DNA of 11,517 nt from a candidate division FCPU426 bacterium (GTDB lineage: Bacteria > Oederibacteriota > JAAXVQ01 > JAUVAV01). Position 1 is the stretch's first letter. Every line of letters starts with the position of its first letter. The notes beneath the pieces are model-generated. The model saw only the letters and a list, made by a program, of their open reading frames with translations. It was not told the DNA's origin and ran no database searches. The stretch is taken from NCBI GenBank assembly GCA_030619365.1, contig JAUXBQ010000069.1, positions 1-11,517 of the forward strand. The letters are read 5' to 3'. Below, piece after piece: positions 7,423 through 11,517 of this stretch. The translations under genes were made by a program, and so were the position numbers.

Positions 7423-7440
7423 CCGGCCGTTTCCGGCTGG
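7423..7440. other. GC-rich hairpin just after the deaminase stop
   Basis: CCGGCCGTTTCCGGCTGG stands out in AT-rich DNA three bases beyond the deaminase stop codon. On the minus-strand RNA it folds as GCCG-GAAA-CGGC (a GNRA loop) extended by two C-G pairs after one A-C mismatch, and is followed by TTTATGTG, a poor T-run. It may mark the 3' end of the hydE-aspA-deaminase message or protect it. Confidence 0.35.
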
Positions 7441-7443
7441 ATT

Positions 7444-7947
7444 TTAATACGTCCGATGGTCCTTGCGAGACTGCCAAAGCCTGAAAATATCCAGGACTTG
7501 GCGCCGCAGAACGCCGCCGCGGAGTGAGATCTTCAATCTTCCCGCGCGTTTCAGATGCGCGTTGGAGATGGGCAGCTCCCTGAATCCGAAATTGTCGGCG
7601 TCCGGGATCCTCGCGCCGTATACAATTCTAGAAATTCCCGCCCAATGCGCAGCCGCGAAACACATGGGACACGGTTCACACGTGGAATACAGTGTCGCGC
7701 CGAACAGATGCACGTCTTTCATTTTTTGGCACGCCAAGCGGATGGCAAGCACTTCGGCGTGTGCCGTAATATCCTTATTTATCAACACTTTATTGTGACT
7801 TTCCGCGATCACTTTATCTCTTTGGACCACGCAGGCCGCGAAGGGCGTTTGACCTTTCAGGACTCCCTTTTGGGCCAGGTTGATCGCCCGGCGCATAAAT
7901 TTTTCATCCCTCGTCATGGCAATTTCTTTTACGTGCGCGCTCGACAT
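7444..7947 (-). CDS. Zinc-dependent nucleoside/guanine deaminase (GuaD/TadA-like cytidine deaminase fold)
   Basis: A 167-residue deaminase that should release ammonia from a purine or pyrimidine base. The zinc and proton-shuttle motifs are complete: TAHAEV with His63 and Glu65, and STCEPCPMC with Cys93 and Cys96. The overall pattern (DITAHAEVLAIRLAC, then A-x-x-x-A, then a charged end finishing FRLWQSRKDHRTY) is nearer to Bacillus GuaD than to TadA, so guanine to xanthine plus NH3 is my best guess; tRNA adenosine or another base remains possible. ATG 7945-7947 is preferred because GGAGG lies eight bases upstream; an inner ATG ten codons on has a weaker site. It follows aspA by 22 bases and so is surely in its operon, between the hydrogenase maturases hydE and hydF, which is unusual company for a purine enzyme. 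Confidence 0.88.
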   Translation of the reverse strand: MSSAHVKEIAMTRDEKFMRRAINLAQKGVLKGQTPFAACVVQRDKVIAESHNKVLINKDITAHAEVLAIRLACQKMKDVHLFGATLYSTCEPCPMCFAAAHWAGISRIVYGARIPDADNFGFRELPISNAHLKRAGRLKISLRGGVLRRQVLDIFRLWQSRKDHRTY

Positions 7948-7969
7948 GTGACAAACCTCCCGCGGACTC

Positions 7970-9415
7970 TCATGAATGCTTTTCTCCCGGCCGGTCGGCG
8001 TCCTTTTTCTTTTTTTCAGGAGCCTTGAACCCCAAGGCGTTCACCGCCTGGGGCGTAAGGAGCCCGCGGACCTCTTCCGGAGGCAGGCCGGCCACATCGC
8101 GGGCCGCTTCCTCGAGGGTCTTCCCTTCCGTTTTCATCTTCCGGGCGACTTTGGTCGCTTGATGGTAGCCGATCTTTGGAACCAAGACCGTCACGAGCGC
8201 CCGGCTCACGAACAGGTTGCTCAGGCACTTCTCCTCGTTGGCCTCGATGTCAGCCAGGCATCGTTCCGCGGCAATCCGGTTGGTCGAGATCATAAGCTCC
8301 AAAGACTCGATCAGGTTCATGGACACCAGCGGCAGGAAAGCATTGATCTCCAACTGTCCGGATCCGACTGCCCAGGAAATTGCCTGGTCATGTCCCGCGA
8401 CTTGCATAGCCACCTGGGCCATCATTTCCGGAATCACGGGATTGGTTTTGTGCGGCATGATGGATGACCCGGCCTGCCGGGCGGGCAGGACCAGCTCGCC
8501 CACGCCGGCATCCGGGCCCATGCTGAGCAGCCTCAAATCCCCGCTTATTTTCATGAGATTCATGGCGTGCGTTTTCAGCATTCCCGAGACTTCCAGCAGG
8601 GCGTCCTGATTTTGGGTTGCCTCCACCATGTTTTCCGCCCTGGCCAGGGGAAGGCCGGTAATGCCCTTAATTTCTTCATTTACCTTAAATATGTAGTCTC
8701 TGGGAGCGCCCAAACCGGTCCCAATGGCTGTTCCTCCGAGATTTATGACCCTGATACGTTCTCTGCACTTAAAAATGCGCCATCTATCCCTGGCCAAGGC
8801 CTCTGCCCAGGCGCCAAATGTCCTTCCCAGTGTCATGGGCACGGCATCCATGAGCTCTGTCCGGCCTATTTTGACAATACTAGAAAATTCTCGCTCTTTC
8901 TTCTGAAATTCCTCCTGAAATTTTGTAATTTCAGTTTCCAATTGATTTAATAATTGATATACCGAAATGCGTAACACAGTCGGAAAAGTGTCATTTGTTG
9001 ATTGATGCATGTTTACATCTGTAATAGGATCGCAATGCTCATATTCCCCTTGTTTTTTGCCCATTATCAGGAGCGCTCTATTAGCTAATACTTCGTTGAC
9101 ATTCATGTGAGTGCTTGTTCCTGCTCCGCCCTGGTACGGATCAACCACAATTGAGTCGTCAAGATGCCCTTTAATCATTTCCAAGCAAGAAGTTTGAATT
9201 GCATTTCCTTTACTTTCGTTAAGGTAACCTGTTTTTTGATTTGCCCTGGTGGCAGCCAATTTTACCATTCCATACGCATGAATAAAGGATTTTGAGACTT
9301 TTCTCCTGGAAATGTTAAAATTTTCAATCGCCCGCTGGGTATGAATGCCCCAAAGCGCGCTCTCTGGAACACTCATCTCCCCTATGAAATCATTTTCTAC
9401 TCTGTACTTGGGCAT
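7970..9415 (-). CDS. aspA: Aspartate ammonia-lyase (aspartase)
   Basis: Aspartase splits L-aspartate into fumarate and ammonia. The 481-residue protein follows E. coli AspA with a shift of one residue: GGAGTS (96-101), QSTND (138-142), GRTEL (184-188), GGTAIGTGLG (227-236) and the catalytic loop GSSIMPHKTNP (316-326; Ser317, Lys323, Asn325). GTS rather than the GTQ of fumarase supports aspartase; GRTEL stands where classic aspartases have GRTQL and fumarases GRTHL. The start is set by the ribosome site: GAGG lies eight bases before ATG 9413-9415 but only two before the ATG at 9419-9421. The end is Lys-rich (APEKKKKDADR). The first half is far more AT-rich (about one third GC in places) than the second half (about 60%). 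An aspartase gene near hydE/hydF/hydG is known from other anaerobes, so this neighbourhood is meaningful. Confidence 0.93.
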   Translation of the reverse strand: MPKYRVENDFIGEMSVPESALWGIHTQRAIENFNISRRKVSKSFIHAYGMVKLAATRANQKTGYLNESKGNAIQTSCLEMIKGHLDDSIVVDPYQGGAGTSTHMNVNEVLANRALLIMGKKQGEYEHCDPITDVNMHQSTNDTFPTVLRISVYQLLNQLETEITKFQEEFQKKEREFSSIVKIGRTELMDAVPMTLGRTFGAWAEALARDRWRIFKCRERIRVINLGGTAIGTGLGAPRDYIFKVNEEIKGITGLPLARAENMVEATQNQDALLEVSGMLKTHAMNLMKISGDLRLLSMGPDAGVGELVLPARQAGSSIMPHKTNPVIPEMMAQVAMQVAGHDQAISWAVGSGQLEINAFLPLVSMNLIESLELMISTNRIAAERCLADIEANEEKCLSNLFVSRALVTVLVPKIGYHQATKVARKMKTEGKTLEEAARDVAGLPPEEVRGLLTPQAVNALGFKAPEKKKKDADRPGEKHS

Positions 9416-9456
9416 GTGCATTTCCTCAACGAGAGTTAGGTTAGAATTTACTTTAA

Positions 9457-9477
9457 GTTAATATTTTGCATATTAAC
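9457..9477. promoter_or_regulatory. Perfect 8-bp inverted repeat upstream of aspA
   Basis: Arms GTTAATAT (9457-9464) and ATATTAAC (9470-9477) around a 5-base spacer, about 40 bases upstream of the aspA start in the 130-base hydE-aspA gap. TTAA on both flanks extends the symmetry with a one-base offset. It lies just after a possible promoter and could be an operator or a leader hairpin. Confidence 0.38.
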
Positions 9478-9488
9478 GTTAATTTTTG

Positions 9489-9517
9489 AATATGAATGAT
9501 AAATATAATAATACCAA
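9489..9517 (-). promoter_or_regulatory. Possible internal promoter for aspA
   Basis: On the minus strand TTGGTA (9512-9517), a 17-base spacer and CATATT (9489-9494). Both boxes match four of six bases. The region is AT-rich, so chance matches are common; the nearby inverted repeat makes it somewhat more credible. Confidence 0.28.
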
Positions 9518-9551
9518 TATTTTTAAACAATGCTCCGTATGGAGTAACAAG

Positions 9552-10610
9552 TTAATTCAAATTAGAACTTATTACCTTTTTTCTGCTTCCAGGACCACTT
9601 CCTATCTCCCTGCCAATGCTTCTAATTCTTTTTTTAATGCAGGAGTGACAAACGTCCGCTGTTTCGCTGATACACGCTTTTCCAGGGTATATATCGTATA
9701 GTACACGGTACACTTTAGGTGTTACATTTGGCATTACAACATTTGCCCCATGAGATAAGGCTTTTTCCCTGCCGAATTTCGTGTTAATAGATGCCAGTGC
9801 AGTGGTGGCAGGTATGTTTGCTTCCGGGCATGCTATCCTGGACAGGGCAATGACCTTGTTTACCATGGTCTCAGTGCCTGAAACCTGCTCTTTTTTTGAG
9901 GTTACTCTACTAAGAGTATCACTTAAAGGTGTGTCTTTATGTGGAATGAATGGTCCAATGCCAATCATGTCCAGATCCATGTCCTTAAACCACTGAATAT
10001 CCTTGGCAACCATCTCATAGGTCTGTCCAGGTATGCCCACCATGATACCAGACCCCACCTCATACCCCAATTGACTCAGACGGTCTAGCGTGTCCATTCT
10101 GGACCCATATGGCCTTCCAGGGTGAATACTGTCCAGGAGTGCCTGGTCAGTGGTCTCTATACGCAGGAGGTAACGGTCAGCACCCGCCTGCTTCCACCTT
10201 CTGAGTACTTCCAGAGGTCTCTCACCAAGTGAAAGGGTGACTGCGAGGTATGTGTTGCCCTTGATCCAGGTTACCAGGTCTTCTATACTACTCGGTATAA
10301 TCCCCGGATCTTCACCCGCTTGCAGGACAACCGTCCCATATCCGAAATCGACCAGTTGGTGGATGCATTGCTCAATTTCAGGCCGGGTCATGCGATAGCG
10401 CTCAAGGTCTTTTCTTCCGACGTGGATGCCACAGTACTGGCACTCCCGGGAGCAATGATTCGAGATTTCGAGCAATCCGCGCAAATGCACGGCATTGCCG
10501 ACCGAGTGCGCGCGCACATGATCCGCTTGCCGCCACAGTTTTTCCAGTTGCGCGGAGTTTTTTTCGCGCAACCAGGTTTCAAGCTCAAAAAGGTCCATGG
10601 TATTTTTCAC
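9552..10610 (-). CDS. hydE: [FeFe]-hydrogenase maturation radical SAM enzyme HydE
   Basis: HydE is a cytoplasmic radical SAM enzyme that works on the iron-cyanide-carbonyl-cysteine product of HydG on the way to the 2Fe subcluster. The radical SAM motif is C53-SRE-C57-QY-C60. The auxiliary-cluster motif near the end is Cys313-x7-Cys321-x2-Cys324 after YPGK, matching the 311/319/322 triad of Thermotoga HydE; this separates it from PylB. Length 352 is normal. After Cys60 the sequence reads GIH where many HydE have GLR. The listed start is GTG 10608-10610; ATG 10596-10598 four codons later is an alternative, and neither has a strong ribosome site (AAGAG about nine bases before GTG). The 3' half is less GC-rich than the 5' part, and the change continues into aspA. 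Assignment is secure through motifs and hydF nearby. Confidence 0.93.
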   Translation of the reverse strand: MKNTMDLFELETWLREKNSAQLEKLWRQADHVRAHSVGNAVHLRGLLEISNHCSRECQYCGIHVGRKDLERYRMTRPEIEQCIHQLVDFGYGTVVLQAGEDPGIIPSSIEDLVTWIKGNTYLAVTLSLGERPLEVLRRWKQAGADRYLLRIETTDQALLDSIHPGRPYGSRMDTLDRLSQLGYEVGSGIMVGIPGQTYEMVAKDIQWFKDMDLDMIGIGPFIPHKDTPLSDTLSRVTSKKEQVSGTETMVNKVIALSRIACPEANIPATTALASINTKFGREKALSHGANVVMPNVTPKVYRVLYDIYPGKACISETADVCHSCIKKRIRSIGREIGSGPGSRKKVISSNLN

Positions 10611-10701
10611 GCTTTAGTCTCTTACTTTCCTACTGTGAAATGATTACTGGAAAGACCCGCATTCCCTGCTCCTGCTTGCATAAGCAACACGCGACTCCAA
10701 G

Positions 10702-11193
10702 TCATCCGTCCGGCAGAGTCGCGATTATTTTTTCTCGCGGTGCATATTGTAATTCTTTTTCGCGAACCTGTCCATATTGTTCTCTGAGCCGTACGCGCGT
10801 AGTGGTATTGACCAAGCTGAATCTTTTTCCGCATTTCCCCATTCCGGTGCCAATCGTCATGGAAGCCATACACCAGGTGAACGCCGTATCTCCGTCTTCC
10901 CTGTCTCCGCGCTGGAGTCCAATGGACTTGGTGACTATAGCAACTGGCGCGCAGCGTGGTCTGAGACCACGGGAACCGGGACAGGGTCCAGATCGAAGGG
11001 CGCGTTCAAGTATTAGGATTCCGGCCCCAAAGTGTACCGACACGCCAGGTTTTATGGTCTCGCTAATCATGTCATAAATATACTGAAGTGTATAATTAAT
11101 GATATTTTGGGGTCTTGGAGTCATATTGAAAGCTTCTCCGCTTTGTCCCCACTCTTTTTCAGGATAGACCTCATCGCCCTCACTGCAATTCAT
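10702..11193 (-). CDS. Unrecognised open reading frame (possibly a decayed gene)
   Basis: An open frame of 163 codons upstream of hydE. The first part reads like a normal protein (around residues 24-55: NIINYTLQYIYDMISETI, then KPGVSVHFGAG). The second part is rich in Arg, Gly, Thr and Cys and reads much less naturally, and a second minus-strand frame (10622-10873, continuing open upstream of its start) and a plus-strand frame (10640-11077) overlap it. I recognise no domain. The start ATG 11191-11193 has only GTGAAAG directly before it. It could be a real orphan gene, a frameshifted remnant spread over two frames, or chance. Confidence 0.25.
   Translation of the reverse strand: MNCSEGDEVYPEKEWGQSGEAFNMTPRPQNIINYTLQYIYDMISETIKPGVSVHFGAGILILERALRSGPCPGSRGLRPRCAPVAIVTKSIGLQRGDREDGDTAFTWCMASMTIGTGMGKCGKRFSLVNTTTRVRLREQYGQVREKELQYAPREKIIATLPDG
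10955..10971. promoter_or_regulatory. 17-bp perfect palindrome in the hydE upstream region
   Basis: CGTGGTCTGAGACCACG has two perfect 8-base arms around a single G. That is the shape of an operator for a dimeric regulator or of a tight cruciform. It lies about 345 bases upstream of hydE, inside the uncertain ORF. Confidence 0.35.
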
Positions 11194-11290
11194 CTTTCAC
11201 GAAATGAGGACTTTCACATTCTCCCCAACTAACTTTCCGAAGACATGTATCCTGGACTACCACGTGATTTAGGCACTTGCTAAAACCGTA

Positions 11291-11318
11291 ATAATATTTT
11301 TTTTAACTAAAAGACCAA
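11291..11318 (-). promoter_or_regulatory. Possible promoter for the hydE leader transcript
   Basis: On the minus strand TTGGTC (11313-11318), a 16-base spacer and TATTAT (11291-11296). The -10 box is good and identical to that of hydF; the -35 box is weak. It could drive the uncertain ORF and hydE. Confidence 0.28.
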
Positions 11319-11517
11319 AAATACCCATATCCATTTATAAATTGCGCAAATTGTGGTCATCGCTTTTCGATTAATAATGAGTTACCCTTTGCTAGACAAC
11401 AAACTTTCATGCATAAATTCACCCAATACAAAGAAATATTTTCGATTACCCCACAGAGAGTAACAGATGATTTAACACGGGGACGTCGTTAAAATAACAA
11501 GTTAACTCCTCTTTCCC

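Larger units (their letters stand above)
10625..11517. other. Leader region without a recognised gene
   Basis: About 890 bases upstream of hydE. From about 10625 to 11040 the base composition is like that of genes and several frames are open; from 11040 to the edge it is AT-rich. I see no tRNA, rRNA, tmRNA, RNase P or transposase signature. It holds the uncertain ORF, the 17-bp palindrome and the possible promoter listed separately. At the edge, a minus-strand frame of 23 codons (11446-11517) could be the tail of a gene beyond the window, but it is too short to support. Confidence 0.5.

Noticed and set aside
9457..9477. Rex operator upstream of aspA
   Set aside because: The half-sites GTTAA and TTAAC are 11 bases apart instead of 4, so the known Rex pattern is not met.
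10634..10666. Ten-codon minus-strand leader peptide (ATG after an AGGAG site) ahead of hydE
   Set aside because: The ribosome site is good, but such short frames are common, the peptide has no run of one amino acid and no attenuator hairpin follows.
10640..11077. Plus-strand ORF of 145 codons upstream of hydE
   Set aside because: No recognisable domain, no ribosome site, opposite to every accepted gene, and antisense to another open frame in GC-rich DNA.
11446..11517. Tail of a minus-strand gene entering from the right edge
   Set aside because: Only 23 codons are visible and no family is recognisable.
1..11517. CRISPR arrays, tRNA or rRNA genes, insertion sequences
   Set aside because: I saw no spaced direct repeats, cloverleaf or rRNA signatures, or transposase motifs on either strand when reading by eye.

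Overview
The window looks like a piece of an uncultured or poorly known anaerobic bacterium. The evidence is two [FeFe]-hydrogenase maturases (HydE and HydF), an endonuclease-type MutL (the kind found in most bacteria outside the E. coli group) and a mosaic GC content, roughly 55-60% in most genes but near one third in some stretches. I cannot name the phylum from sequence alone. Every gene I accept lies on the minus strand, so transcription runs from high to low coordinates.

Right part (about 11517 to 7444). An AT-rich leader of nearly 0.9 kb holds one unrecognised open frame and a possible promoter. It leads into hydE (radical SAM maturase), aspA (aspartate ammonia-lyase) and a GuaD-like zinc deaminase. 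Middle part (7443 to 5981). An AT-rich gap carries a good sigma70-type promoter whose -10 box is covered by an inverted repeat, followed by hydF (GTPase/scaffold) and a possible terminator. HydE and HydF act in building the 2Fe subcluster of the hydrogenase H-cluster. HydG, the third maturase, and the hydrogenase itself are not in the window.

Left part (5820 to 1). A second promoter starts a tightly packed string: a STAS-domain anti-sigma-factor antagonist, a glyoxalase-II-like metallo-hydrolase, a secreted or membrane-attached protein with an internal duplication, a GT-C (PMT/ArnT-like) membrane glycosyltransferase with TPR repeats and a glutamine/tyrosine-rich tail, and mutL, which runs off the left edge. 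Gaps are 1 to about 55 bases, so this is probably one operon, possibly with an attenuator hairpin before the third gene.

The most interesting point is that two ammonia-releasing enzymes, aspartase and a purine-type deaminase, sit between hydE and hydF. The bridging dithiomethylamine ligand of the H-cluster needs a nitrogen atom, and ammonium supports its assembly in vitro. The arrangement therefore suggests a local ammonia supply for cofactor assembly. That link is inference.
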